Assembly (NCBI GenBank): GCA_964627935.1
Contig: CAZVLB010000005.1
Location: 1-64,000, forward strand
Source of the DNA: JAABVY01 sp964627935
GTDB taxonomy: Bacteria; Zixibacteria; MSB-5A5; JAABVY01
Direction: 5' to 3'
Length of the DNA: 64,000 bases
The translations under genes and the position numbers were made by a program. This document shows, one piece after another, positions 1 through 8,165 of the stretch (position 1 is the first letter of the stretch; the number at the start of each line of letters is the position of its first letter). The notes under the pieces are model-generated. The model was not told the DNA's origin, ran no database searches, and saw only the letters and a list, made by a program, of their open reading frames with translations.

Positions 1-59
1 ACCAGGCAGGAAATGATGGCTATCAGAAGCGCTTTGTTGAAATTCATCAATCCCCTTCC

Positions 60-1190
60 TCAAAGTTTTGGCCCGATTACGACCTGATAGGAGAAATGTC
101 TCAGGTCGGGCCAGATCAGTTTTTTGATTTCACGGATACGCGTGTCAATCACAATCATAGAACCATAGCCCATCACCTGATCCCCTGTGCCGACATAGGC
201 TTTGTTGCCATCCGGGGTAAAAGCAATTGACCAGATTGGAATCGGCCATGTAGGATAGCTGCGCAGCCCGAAAAATGAAATACCATGAAGATAGCTGCCT
301 GTCATCGCATCGAGGATAAACACCGTATTTGATTCCCACAGGCCCCGGCCCCGGCCCTGCTGAGCCAGATACACTTCCCGACCGTCAGGAGAGAGCCTGA
401 TTGCGCCACCTCCCCTTTCGGTCTTTCCGAATGAGAAAATCTCTGTGCGATTTTGCAGGTCGATACATGCGGCATGATAGTACTCGTACTTATAATCCCG
501 ATGCGGCTTCACGATAGCATAGAGTTTGTCGCCCGACGGTGTGACATCAATATCCATAAACGTATGGGTCTTGTGCCAATCGCGAAAACGCCAGGTATCG
601 CTGATCTGCCTGCTTCGGTAATCATAGGCGATCACGAATGTGGAATCCCAGACAGACGGGTCTTCATCACTAAGGCCAAATATCAGGCCCTGTTCACCGG
701 CGATTACCCCGTTGCGGAAGTAGCCGATTGAATCTGATGAGGTGAGCGTGAAATCCGGCAGGCTGTAAAAATAAAAATGATGATCATAATAGCCGATCAT
801 CAGGTTCTCTTCAGCCACAAAATGGCACTTTACCGAAATGTCCAGCTGACGCAGTTGATCCAGTGTCTGGGCATCATAGATGACCGTAAACGGGCTGGAG
901 GTCGATTCGGCATAGGTCACGGCCAGAAACTGACCATCCCCGGAAACATCCATATACCCCGGCTCGGCCGGGCAGGCAATGCTGTCGACCAGCGAATCTG
1001 TCTCCGTGTCAACCTGATAGATAAACATATTGACATAATCCGACATATAGGCGTAGCCCGCATACGGCTCGACAGGTTCGGGCCCGGGACATGAGGGGCA
1101 ATCCTCGCTGCAGGATAGCATGAACAGAACCACGCAGGCCAGGATGATCAGGATCGGAAACGATGTGCAGAGTTTTTTGAATGGCTTCAA
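60..1190 (-). CDS. Lipoprotein with YncE-like beta-propeller repeats
   Basis: Predicted 376-residue lipoprotein of unknown role at the cell surface or in the periplasm. A TTG start at 1190 is chosen because AAAGGAGG sits just upstream of it; the longer frame from 1265 would add 25 residues with no ribosome site and would bury the signal. The N-terminus is MKPFKK, a hydrophobic stretch, and a lipobox ending LSC with Cys27 as the lipidation site, followed by a Cys/Pro linker. The rest has recurring segments such as DVSGDGQFLAVTY, RLSPDGREVYLAQ and AFTPDGNKAYVGT, typical of YncE/WD40-like propellers. It is transcribed away from the cbs gene. No substrate can be inferred. Confidence 0.8.
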   Translation of the reverse strand: MKPFKKLCTSFPILIILACVVLFMLSCSEDCPSCPGPEPVEPYAGYAYMSDYVNMFIYQVDTETDSLVDSIACPAEPGYMDVSGDGQFLAVTYAESTSSPFTVIYDAQTLDQLRQLDISVKCHFVAEENLMIGYYDHHFYFYSLPDFTLTSSDSIGYFRNGVIAGEQGLIFGLSDEDPSVWDSTFVIAYDYRSRQISDTWRFRDWHKTHTFMDIDVTPSGDKLYAIVKPHRDYKYEYYHAACIDLQNRTEIFSFGKTERGGGAIRLSPDGREVYLAQQGRGRGLWESNTVFILDAMTGSYLHGISFFGLRSYPTWPIPIWSIAFTPDGNKAYVGTGDQVMGYGSMIVIDTRIREIKKLIWPDLRHFSYQVVIGPKL

Positions 1191-1596
1191 AAAAGACCTC
1201 CTTTCGATTAAAGGTATGATTGTCCACAAAACGGCGGGCATACGGCAAACGCGGCATGCCTGCACGGACAGATAAATCCCCTGTTGATGCCAGAAATTTC
1301 TAAAGATGCTTTGTGATGATTGTGCCGGGTGCTTTTGCTATCCGCAAATTAACATATCCAACATATTAACGCAATAACTTATTATTCGTTTAATGGCAAA
1401 TTGAAATAAATGATCGCGATATAATAAACTGAATCACAAAAAATCGCCTAAGCTAACCACCTTTTTAATCCGATTTTAAAAATTGAGGCACTTATCTCGG
1501 TTAACTCTGTTATACGTGCATATAAGATCAGAAACGTCCTGATTATGGGCAGATTTTCGGATTCTAAAGCGATCTTTAATGTGAGGTAAATTATAT
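1191..1596. other. Divergent intergenic region, 406 bp
   Basis: No gene is visible here. The stretch is AT-rich and lies between the divergent propeller lipoprotein and the cbs gene, so it must hold both promoters. I see no convincing spaced -35/-10 pair and no recognisable riboswitch. A GAGGT ribosome site lies 9 bases before the cbs ATG. Confidence 0.5.
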
Positions 1597-2583
1597 ATGA
1601 AAACCACCACCGATCCGCTTCAGCTTATCGGGCAGACACCTGTAATCAAGCTGAAAAATATGACCAATGGCAGCCGGGCCAATATCTGGGCCAAGCTGGA
1701 ATATATGAACCTGACCGGCTCGGTTAAGGATCGTATGGCCCAGTTTATCATCCAGGATGCCGAGGAACGCGGCCTGCTCAAACCGGGCGGCACGATTATC
1801 GAAAACTCCTCCGGCAATACCGGTACCGCGCTGGCGCTGATCGCCGCAGTCAAGGGCTACAAGTGTATCATCACGATTCCCGATAAAATGAGCACGGAAA
1901 AGATCAACCTGATGAAAGCCTATGGCGCGGAGGTGATCGTTACGCCCACCGATGTTCCGGCCGATTCTCCCGAAAGCTATTACAGTGTGGCTCGCAGGCT
2001 GGCCGAGGAAACGCCCAATTCATTTTATCCCGATCAGTACAACAATCCCAAAAATATTGAAGCGCACTACAAAACCACCGGCCCGGAGATCTGGGATCAG
2101 ATGGAGGGCAAGATCGATTACCTGATAGCGGGTATCGGCACAGGCGGAACCTTAAGCGGTACTGCCAAGTACCTGAAAGAGAAAAATCCCGGGGTGAAGG
2201 TAATCGCGGTCGATCCCGAGGGCTCGGTTTTCTATAACTATTTCAAGACCGGCGAAACAGGCGAACCGCATGTCTACAAGGTCGAGGGTATCGGCGAGGA
2301 TTACCTGGTCAAGGCGGTTGATTTTGACCTGATCGATGATATCATCAAGGTCAATGACAAGGATTCATTTATTACCACCCGCCGCCTGGCTCGTGAGGAG
2401 GGCCTTTTCGCGGGCGGATCATCGGGCAGCGCAATCTGGGCCGCGCTTAAAATCGCCCCGGATGTGCCCGAGGGCAAAAATATCGTAGTCATTTTGCCCG
2501 ACGCCGGAATGCGATATCTGAGCAAGATTTATAATGACGATTGGATGAGAGAACATGGATTTCTGAATGGAGATTTGTGGTGA
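1597..2583 (+). CDS. cbs: Cystathionine beta-synthase, catalytic core
   Basis: PLP fold-type II enzyme that condenses serine (or O-acetylserine) with homocysteine to give cystathionine, the first step of reverse transsulfuration. The 328 residues contain the PLP lysine in GSVKDR (Lys44), the ENSSGNTG substrate loop and the GIGTGGT phosphate-binding loop. DQYNNP...AHYKTTGPEIW and the C-terminal VVILPD...YLSKIYNDDW resemble cystathionine beta-synthases more than plain CysK. Both the N-terminal heme region and the C-terminal CBS-domain pair of the animal enzyme are absent, so S-adenosylmethionine control through those domains is not expected. It overlaps the next gene by 4 bp, a partner enzyme in the same pathway. 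O-acetylserine sulfhydrylase activity is the main alternative. Confidence 0.85.
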   Translation: MKTTTDPLQLIGQTPVIKLKNMTNGSRANIWAKLEYMNLTGSVKDRMAQFIIQDAEERGLLKPGGTIIENSSGNTGTALALIAAVKGYKCIITIPDKMSTEKINLMKAYGAEVIVTPTDVPADSPESYYSVARRLAEETPNSFYPDQYNNPKNIEAHYKTTGPEIWDQMEGKIDYLIAGIGTGGTLSGTAKYLKEKNPGVKVIAVDPEGSVFYNYFKTGETGEPHVYKVEGIGEDYLVKAVDFDLIDDIIKVNDKDSFITTRRLAREEGLFAGGSSGSAIWAALKIAPDVPEGKNIVVILPDAGMRYLSKIYNDDWMREHGFLNGDLW

Positions 2584-3740
2584 AATTTGAGACTATAGCG
2601 ATTCATGCCGGAGAGGAACCGAACCTGAAAGAAGGCGGGTCGGGCGATGTTGTCAGCCCGATTCATCTGACCTCAACTTTTGCACGAGACCGTATCGACA
2701 ACCCGCCCATGGGCTATGAATATTCACGCTCCGGCAATCCCACCCGTGACGCATTGGAAAAACGAATTGCGGCATTGGAGCATGCAAATTACGGTATCGC
2801 CTGCGCCTCCGGCCTGGGAGCCACCACGACTGTGATCCTGAGCTTTCTGGAGGCGGGCGATCACATGATCGCATTCGATGACCTCTATGGCGGCACACGC
2901 CGGCTGTTCACGCAGGTATTCAACAGCCACTTTAAGATCGATGTGAGTTATGTCGATGCGCGCCGGACCGGCAATGTCGAAAATGCTATCAAAGATAATA
3001 CAAAATTGATCTGGCTGGAAACACCCACCAATCCGCTTCTAAAGATTTGTGATATCGAGGCGATTTCAAAAATTGCCCGTCAGAAGGGCATACCATTGGC
3101 GGTGGATAACACCTTCATGACGCCTTATTTTCAGAAGCCATTGGAGCTTGGCGCCGATCTGGTGATTCACAGCACCACCAAATATCTGAACGGCCATTCC
3201 GATTCTGTCGGCGGCGCGGTTTTGACCTCCGATAATGATCTTCATGAAAAGATACGTTTCAACCAGAATGCCGCCGGTGCGATATTGTCGCCCTTTGACA
3301 GCTATATGATATTGCGCGGCACGAAGACGCTGGCCCTGCGTATGGATCGTCATCAGGAAAACGCCGGCCGGATCGCAAAATTTCTCGAGGATCATGAAAA
3401 GGTCGAACGGGTATTCTATCCCGGCCTGATCAGCCATCCCCAGCATGAGCTGGCCCGCAGACAGATGAGCGGGTTCGGCGGCATGGTATCATTCGAGCTG
3501 GCGGCCGATATAAAAAAGGCCTCGGCATTCGTGGAGGGGCTCAAGCTGTTTACGCTGGCGGAATCATTGGGATGTGTGGAATCGCTGGTGGAACTTCCGG
3601 CCCTGATGACCCATTCCTCGATACCGCCCGAGGAACGCGAAAAGACCGGCATCAAAGATGGCCTGGTACGGATTTCGGTCGGACTGGAAAACATCGACGA
3701 TCTATTGGAAGACATAAAAACGCAACTGGACATGATATAG
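2580..3740 (+). CDS. Cystathionine gamma-lyase / gamma-synthase family PLP enzyme
   Basis: Cys/Met-metabolism PLP enzyme of 386 residues. The GTG start at 2580 is chosen because it overlaps the cbs stop (GTGA) and has GGAG upstream; an upstream ATG at 2541 would lie inside cbs. Landmarks are the YSRSGNPT segment, the DDLYGGT tyrosine region, and the PLP lysine in HSTTKYLNGHSD (Lys201). Coupled to cystathionine beta-synthase it most likely acts as cystathionine gamma-lyase, releasing cysteine, ammonia and 2-oxobutyrate. Gamma-synthase or methionine gamma-lyase cannot be excluded by sequence alone. A terminator hairpin follows the gene. Confidence 0.88.
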   Translation: MKFETIAIHAGEEPNLKEGGSGDVVSPIHLTSTFARDRIDNPPMGYEYSRSGNPTRDALEKRIAALEHANYGIACASGLGATTTVILSFLEAGDHMIAFDDLYGGTRRLFTQVFNSHFKIDVSYVDARRTGNVENAIKDNTKLIWLETPTNPLLKICDIEAISKIARQKGIPLAVDNTFMTPYFQKPLELGADLVIHSTTKYLNGHSDSVGGAVLTSDNDLHEKIRFNQNAAGAILSPFDSYMILRGTKTLALRMDRHQENAGRIAKFLEDHEKVERVFYPGLISHPQHELARRQMSGFGGMVSFELAADIKKASAFVEGLKLFTLAESLGCVESLVELPALMTHSSIPPEEREKTGIKDGLVRISVGLENIDDLLEDIKTQLDMI

Positions 3741-3769
3741 ATTTTATTTCAGAATAGGCTCTGAAAACG

Positions 3770-3799
3770 AAAAGGCGCGGTATAGATACTGCGCCTTTT
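3770..3799 (+). terminator. Rho-independent terminator after the transsulfuration operon
   Basis: AAAAGGCGCGGTAT pairs with ATACTGCGCCTTTT (one G-T pair) around a 2-base loop, 30 bp after the lyase stop, and ends in a T-run. Confidence 0.85.
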
Positions 3800-4139
3800 G
3801 CTATCAGTCTGTGCTCAGTCATCGGGTGGGGGTTCAAAACCTGTCTTGTGCTTTCTGGCAGTCTTGTCGGGTGGCCCATCCATTTATGGATGGGTTTCTC
3901 ATTTGTGTTTTCTCTCTTCTTATCATACTGTTGGGGTTTATTTAACACATTACTGTCAATTCTTTCCAGGAATTGACCTAAGTTACTTTGTTGAAAACAA
4001 ACCTGTAGGGCATGACCCCTGTGGTCATGCCAATTCCAATTGCATATATATCACATATGGCAGGTTCGCAGGGAACCTGCCCTACAGTCATATTTTAAAA
4101 GAATACTACAACTACTCATTTCCCATATTGCTCATTGAT
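3800..4139. other. Gene-free stretch with palindromic elements
   Basis: No supported gene. The stretch holds four short perfect or near-perfect palindromes at 3875-3894, 3955-3977, 4009-4031 and 4059-4081, described separately. The open frames crossing it have no ribosome site and run through the hairpins. Confidence 0.6.
3875..4081. repeat. Cluster of four short hairpin repeats
   Basis: Four palindromes with 8-bp stems and short loops: CCCATCCA/TGGATGGG (3875-3894), GTCAATTC/GAATTGAC (3955-3977), GGCATGAC/GTCATGCC (4009-4031) and GGCAGGTT/AACCTGCC (4059-4081). Their stems differ, but the last two are bordered by TGTAG on the left or CTACA on the right, and the loops CCCTGTG and CGCAGGG are near reverse complements. 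Stem variation with preserved pairing fits REP-like miniature elements. No transposase is seen nearby. Confidence 0.6.
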
Positions 4140-4565
4140 TCAAAGAGGATCTTTAGCTCCTTTATATCTTTCTTCATCTGGAATGGGATAGTATCCAAGC
4201 TGTTGCCTAATCTCGTTAAATTTGCGAAAAATCCTTTGCATTTGCCTCTCTGTCAAAGAGTCGGAATTCAATGTAGATAACTTGTAATCAAATGTAATAT
4301 CAGCATAAACTGCGCTGAGCACTACCTCTTTAATCCGGGTATGGTCTTCTCCTCCCACTCTGATTAAAGTCCCGCTTTTGGTGTCAATGACGCCATATTT
4401 ATTCTTTATATTGGGATGAACATAGAACTGGAAGCGTCCGACATCATTATCCATTGGGCCAGGATCTTCGAAGGCAATTAAGGAGCTGTTACTTATAAAA
4501 AGGTAAAGCAGAAATGCTGAGATAATACCCAGAAAATAGATTTTTGCAGCTTCATATTTTTTCAT
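4140..4565 (-). CDS. Hypothetical single-TM protein
   Basis: A 141-residue protein I do not recognise. GGAGG lies 4 bases before the ATG, so translation is credible. It has one N-terminal membrane segment (about residues 9-32) and then a soluble, probably extracytoplasmic region containing VGRFQFYVHPNI, KYGVIDTKSG and, towards the end, LTERQMQRIFRKFNEI. It is flanked on both sides by palindromic repeats and is richer in A+T than most of the window, suggesting an accessory gene. Confidence 0.55.
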   Translation of the reverse strand: MKKYEAAKIYFLGIISAFLLYLFISNSSLIAFEDPGPMDNDVGRFQFYVHPNIKNKYGVIDTKSGTLIRVGGEDHTRIKEVVLSAVYADITFDYKLSTLNSDSLTERQMQRIFRKFNEIRQQLGYYPIPDEERYKGAKDPL

Positions 4566-4608
4566 TATTCCTCCAATCCGACCCTAAGACTATATAGCAG
4601 ATTTGTAG

Positions 4609-4630
4609 GTCAAGCCCGTAGGGGCTTGAC
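4609..4630. repeat. Hairpin repeat, GTCAAGCC type
   Basis: GTCAAGCC and GGCTTGAC form an 8-bp stem around CGTAGG, with TGTAG on the left. It shares its flank and loop pattern with the hairpins near 4.0 kb. A partial copy of the TTTAAAACACAT...GTCAATTC sequence follows at about 4640-4668. Confidence 0.55.
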
Positions 4631-4750
4631 AGATTTCTTTAAAACACATGATTCGTCAATTCCCCGTCAGTTGCCAGCATTCTGCCATCAGGAATGGGAT
4701 TGCCCCATTTTAGTGGACAGTTTTATAAGCATAAACAGCTCACAAAGCGC

Positions 4751-5080
4751 TTAGAAAATATACCATACGCAGATCAGATAAACCAATAATATCCTTATGA
4801 TAATAGTTATAGAGATGATTCCAAAATATGCATATTTCTGCTTCCTCAATGGTCTAGTATATACATCCCCCACTTCCTCAACGCCATATCTGCTATAAGG
4901 GTGAAAAGCCGATCTCATTGTATGTGGAATGTTTTTAAAAACATCTGTAAAAAATGATATTAGTAACCAAATACCAATCAATATTGATGAGATTTTTGAA
5001 AATGTAAACGCCCAATCGCCAATTAGAGAAAATAGCCTTAATAGTACTATTACTGCGATTACAAGAATTGCAAGCGACAT
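4751..5080 (-). CDS. Hypothetical membrane protein, about three TM segments
   Basis: Unrecognised 109-residue protein. The ATG at 5080 is preferred over the TTG at 5101 because GAAGG lies 7 bases upstream of it. It has two hydrophobic segments near the N-terminus, a polar middle containing HPYSRYGVEEVGDVY, and a C-terminal segment ending IRILLVYLICVWYIF. It sits alone between palindromic repeats in an AT-rich patch, so it may be accessory. No function can be inferred. Confidence 0.5.
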   Translation of the reverse strand: MSLAILVIAVIVLLRLFSLIGDWAFTFSKISSILIGIWLLISFFTDVFKNIPHTMRSAFHPYSRYGVEEVGDVYTRPLRKQKYAYFGIISITIIIRILLVYLICVWYIF

Positions 5081-5137
5081 TAATATGCCTTCTTTCAACA
5101 AAAGGCCGGGTGGGGCACCCTGGCTAATACAGATTCC

Positions 5138-5177
5138 TTAAAAACATATTGTCTGTCAATTCTTTCCAAGAATTAAC
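5138..5177. repeat. Second copy of the GTCAATTC hairpin
   Basis: The hairpin at 5155-5177 is a near-identical copy of the one at 3955-3977: GTCAATTCTTTCCA is shared and both continue into CCTA. Similarity begins upstream, in a TTAAAAACATATT tract matching TTTAACACATTA at about 3940. The two copies bracket the two orphan genes. Confidence 0.6.
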
Positions 5178-5251
5178 CTACATTTTTGATCCCACCGCTA
5201 AAGCAGTTGCCCACCCCCGGCTGTTTATTTAGCAAATTCTATTAAAATGCA

Positions 5252-5285
5252 AAAAGGCACAGATATAATCCCATCTGTGCCTTTT
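5252..5285 (-). terminator. Terminator of the CDGSH gene
   Basis: AAAAGGCACAGAT pairs perfectly with ATCTGTGCCTTTT, a 13-bp stem with an 8-base loop. It lies just past the CDGSH stop and gives a T-run on the minus strand. Confidence 0.85.
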
Positions 5286-5323
5286 ATATTCTCATACTAT
5301 ATTCGAACGTTGTCCTGCCCCTG

Positions 5324-5602
5324 CTATTTGCCCTCGCGGTCCTTGTATTCCTCCAGCTTGCAATGCATGCCGTCACAATAGGGCGGGTTGCCGGTATGTT
5401 TGCACATGCACAGCCAGACCTCCCCCTTCTTCTCGACATTGAAATTCAACGGAGTACATCCGCATTCCTTCTCTTTGTTGTGCGAACCGTCGCAGAACGG
5501 CTGGGCGGCGGAATAGCCGCATGAGCACCACCAGTAGCCCTTGTCTTTCGGTTCCAGTTCAATATGGATCGGTTCCAGGCTGGCAATTCTTGGATTTGGC
5601 AT
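5324..5602 (-). CDS. Double CDGSH iron-sulfur protein
   Basis: Small 92-residue protein with two CDGSH-type 2Fe-2S sites. The ligands are visible as Cys26, Cys28, Cys37, His41 and Cys65, Cys67, Cys76, His80; the second motif reads CDGMH. The ATG at 5602 has GGAGG 4 bases upstream, whereas the frame's earlier start lacks a site. CDGSH clusters are redox-active and transferable, and the protein is divergent to a ferritin/rubrerythrin operon, so a role in iron-sulfur or redox homeostasis in the cytoplasm is plausible. There is no signal peptide or membrane segment. Confidence 0.9.
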   Translation of the reverse strand: MPNPRIASLEPIHIELEPKDKGYWWCSCGYSAAQPFCDGSHNKEKECGCTPLNFNVEKKGEVWLCMCKHTGNPPYCDGMHCKLEEYKDREGK

Positions 5603-5782
5603 CTCACCTCCATAAGCTTTAAGCATCCATCCTGCATATAATAATCAAAACGGGCCCATACTCAAACCGATTTTTGCGCAGAATGCACAAACTCCGCGGT
5701 CCGGGGAGACAAAAATTTCCGTAAAATCTGGAAACATTTATCCATTTATTTTGCTTTGTAATAATATATGAGGTAATCTTTT

Positions 5783-5806
5783 AGAGCTTGATTTCGGGCT
5801 CTTTTT
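5783..5806 (+). terminator. Possible leader hairpin with T-run
   Basis: AGAGC and GCTCT form a short stem followed by TTTTT, about 90 bp before the first ferritin-like gene. The stem has only 5 bp, so it is at best a weak attenuator or terminator. Confidence 0.3.
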
Positions 5807-5892
5807 GTGATATATTTCACGTTCCATTTCAGAGATGGATAGCATGGAAAGTAAGTTTTAAATCGAAAATAGGAAGCTCAGGAGGAAAACTG

Positions 5893-6333
5893 ATGTCTAC
5901 CAAGGAAATCCAGGAACAGATAGTAGAGAATATGAAACGCTGGCAGGCAATCGAGGATTCCGCCATATCATCAACCGGCCAGATAATCGAAAAGACCGAT
6001 AACCCGTTGATCCGCATGGTCATGGAAATCATCCAGAATGATTCCCAGACCCATCACCGCGTGCAGGAATTTATCGTGCATGTACTCGCGGAAAAGCCGG
6101 TTACAATCACGCCCGAGGACCTGGAAAAGGTCTGGGATCAGATTGATAATCATATCCGTATCGAGGAAAAGACAATCGAAATGGCCGAAAAGGCCCTGGA
6201 GGCGCTTAAGGGACGCAAGATGGTTGTGACCGAATACCTGATCAACTATCTCCTGCGCGATGAAAACAAGCATAATGCGCTCCTGGCCGATCTGGAGATT
6301 ATCAAGAAAAACATGTACCCCTACGGCTCATAA
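5893..6333 (+). CDS. Ferritin-like four-helix protein
   Basis: A 146-residue, almost entirely helical protein. The ATG at 5893 is preceded by AGGAGG; the longer frame from 5788 has no site. The pattern of helices carrying acid/His motifs (NDSQTHHRVQ, HIRIEEKTIEMAE, RDENKHNALL) fits a diiron four-helix bundle of the ferritin/rubrerythrin superfamily, although individual metal ligands cannot be assigned with certainty. It is first in a rightward run of ferritin-like genes ending with a flavodiiron protein, which supports a role in iron or peroxide handling. A hemerythrin-like fold is the alternative. Confidence 0.65.
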   Translation: MSTKEIQEQIVENMKRWQAIEDSAISSTGQIIEKTDNPLIRMVMEIIQNDSQTHHRVQEFIVHVLAEKPVTITPEDLEKVWDQIDNHIRIEEKTIEMAEKALEALKGRKMVVTEYLINYLLRDENKHNALLADLEIIKKNMYPYGS

Positions 6334-6472
6334 TCGGAGCCCGCTTGAGGCCTTTCCGTTTTTCCAAAAAGCGGTAATAAACGCAGCAAATGCGAAACAT
6401 CCGGGCGCAGCTTTTGTTCTGAATCTGATAAAATAAAACAGGGCAAAAGCCATTACGAGAAAGGAAACGAGA

Positions 6473-6982
6473 ATGTTAAAAGAAAAGGTTCTGGATGCAT
6501 TGAATGATCAGCTCAACTACGAGCTGTATTCCGCTTATATCTACCTGGCGATGGGCGCTTACCTGGAGGATATGAATCTCCCCGGTATGTCCAACTGGAT
6601 GAAAGCCCAGGCCCAGGAAGAAGTCATGCATGCCATGAAATTCTATGATTATATCAACAATCGTCACGCCCGTGTCAAACTGGCCCAGATCGATGATCCC
6701 GGTTTTGAATGGGATTCACCGCTGGATGCTTTCGAGACCGCATTTAAGCATGAGCAGAAGGTTTCGGACAGGATTCACAAATTATTGGACCTGGCCCGTG
6801 ACGAAAGCGATCATCCCACACAGTCATTTTTGCAGTGGTTCGTGGATGAGCAGGTTGAAGAGGAATCCTCGGTTGATGATATAGTTCAGAAATTGAAGCT
6901 GGCCGGTACCCAGGGTCCGGGTCTATTGATTGTAGACCAGGAACTGGCGGGCCGTCAGCCCGGAGCCGATGGCTCGGAATAA
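6473..6982 (+). CDS. ftn: Bacterial non-heme ferritin
   Basis: A 169-residue ferritin, the usual length for bacterial FtnA-type subunits, which form 24-mers that oxidise and store iron. Helix 1 has LNDQLNYELYSAYIYLAM, helix 2 ends AQAQEEVMHAMKFYDYI with the ferroxidase Glu and His, and helix 4 carries WFVDEQVEEE. AAAGGAAACGAG before the ATG serves as ribosome site. It is followed by three rubrerythrin-like genes in the same direction, so stored iron and peroxide removal are probably managed together. Confidence 0.93.
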   Translation: MLKEKVLDALNDQLNYELYSAYIYLAMGAYLEDMNLPGMSNWMKAQAQEEVMHAMKFYDYINNRHARVKLAQIDDPGFEWDSPLDAFETAFKHEQKVSDRIHKLLDLARDESDHPTQSFLQWFVDEQVEEESSVDDIVQKLKLAGTQGPGLLIVDQELAGRQPGADGSE

Positions 6983-7064
6983 TTTACGACAACTATGACG
7001 GGCATTCATCCGGCGATGGATGCCCGATCTGTTTAGAGAGTATTTTTTATACCTGGAGGAATTA

Positions 7065-7577
7065 ATGACTCTCGAGGAAGCCATTAAAACAGCGCTGGAA
7101 TATGAACACAAGGTGCGCGATGCCTACCTGGAAGCGGCTGAAAAATCCAATGACGAAACCGGTAAACGAATCTACAAGGTCCTGGGTGATGAGGAGCAGG
7201 GGCATGTCGATTACCTGCAAAGCAAACTGGATGAATGGAAGAATACCGGCAAGATAACCACCGATAAACTGGACACGGTAGTGCCACCCAAGAAGGCCCT
7301 CGATGAAGGCGTCAAAAAGCTCGACCGCCATATCTCGAAAGAGGATTACGGTTCTGAGATGGAAATGCTGCGCAAAGCCCTGGAACTGGAAACCGAAACC
7401 TCCAATTTTTATAACAGGATGGTCGAGGAGATGGGCGAGGAAGGCAAGATGTTCGAGCATTTCCTGAAAATCGAAGAGGGTCACAAGGCAATCGTCCAGG
7501 CTGAAATCGATTACCTGGGAAATACCGGCTATTATTTCGATTTCCAGGAATTTTCAATGGAATCGCCGATAGACTGA
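7065..7577 (+). CDS. Rubrerythrin-like ferritin-family protein (1)
   Basis: A 170-residue protein. The ATG at 7065 follows GGAGG and replaces the longer frame from 7020. It shows the two-fold ferritin-like repeat: EAIKTALEYEHKVRDAYLEAAE with DEEQGHVDYL, then EMLRKALELETETSNFYNRMVEE with KIEEGHKAIVQAEIDYL. The E...ExxH pairs in both halves are those of a diiron site (COG1633 type). It has no rubredoxin domain of its own; a separate rubredoxin gene lies three genes downstream and could supply electrons. Likely a cytoplasmic peroxidase or iron-binding protein. Confidence 0.82.
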   Translation: MTLEEAIKTALEYEHKVRDAYLEAAEKSNDETGKRIYKVLGDEEQGHVDYLQSKLDEWKNTGKITTDKLDTVVPPKKALDEGVKKLDRHISKEDYGSEMEMLRKALELETETSNFYNRMVEEMGEEGKMFEHFLKIEEGHKAIVQAEIDYLGNTGYYFDFQEFSMESPID

Positions 7578-7611
7578 TATTCCCATCCGGCAAAATCTGA
7601 AGGTTAGTATT

Positions 7612-8124
7612 ATGGATGACAAGAAGAAGGAACTCCTTGAGGGCCTGACCGAAGCTATCAGGGCCGAACGTGACGGCAATAGCTTCTACCGTATGGCCGC
7701 CAAGGGTACCGAGGACGAAAAAGGTAAAGAGATTTTCGAGACGCTGGCCAATGAGGAACTGGATCATATGCATTTCCTGAGACGGCAGTATGATTCGATC
7801 ATGGAAACCGGCGTTCCCGATATGACAATCAAGCTGGGTCCCAAAGCCGACCTTTCCGGGCTGTCACCGATCTTTTCCGATAAACTTAAATCGCGTATCA
7901 AGGATGCTCATATCGAGATGAGCGCGCTTTCAATCGGTGTGCAACTGGAACTGGATGCGATAAAGTTCTATCAGGAGCAGTCGAAAAAAGCGGATGATCC
8001 CGAGATCAAGCGTTTCTATGATGAGCTGGCTGAATGGGAGCAGGGGCACTACAACGCCCTCCTGGCCCAGCAGAAAGAACTGCGCAAAGACTACTGGTCA
8101 GACAGCGGATTCGCACCGTTTTAG
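7612..8124 (+). CDS. Rubrerythrin-like ferritin-family protein (2)
   Basis: A 170-residue paralogue of its upstream neighbour, 34 bp away. Half one has GLTEAIRAERDGNSFYRMAA and NEELDHMHFLRRQYD; half two has SIGVQLELDAIKFYQEQSKK and LAEWEQGHYNALL. The paired E and ExxH motifs support a diiron centre. AAGG lies a short distance before the ATG. The C-terminus is short and has no rubredoxin-type cysteines. Genomic position implies oxidative-stress or iron handling with ferritin and flavodiiron protein. Confidence 0.82.
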   Translation: MDDKKKELLEGLTEAIRAERDGNSFYRMAAKGTEDEKGKEIFETLANEELDHMHFLRRQYDSIMETGVPDMTIKLGPKADLSGLSPIFSDKLKSRIKDAHIEMSALSIGVQLELDAIKFYQEQSKKADDPEIKRFYDELAEWEQGHYNALLAQQKELRKDYWSDSGFAPF

Positions 8125-8165
8125 GCGCAGGATAGAGATAACCTTAGAATATATTGAGGTCAAAT

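Noticed and set aside
1395..1430. TTGAAA and TATAAT boxes as a cbs promoter
   Set aside because: The spacer is only about 13 bp, too short for a normal promoter.
1340..1596. Possible riboswitch upstream of the transsulfuration genes
   Set aside because: I could not find SAM-type or other known aptamer features, only AT-rich sequence.
3798..4280. Plus-strand frame of 160 codons in the repeat patch
   Set aside because: It crosses three palindromes, lacks a ribosome site and shows no protein-like pattern; it also overlaps the better supported minus-strand gene at 4140.
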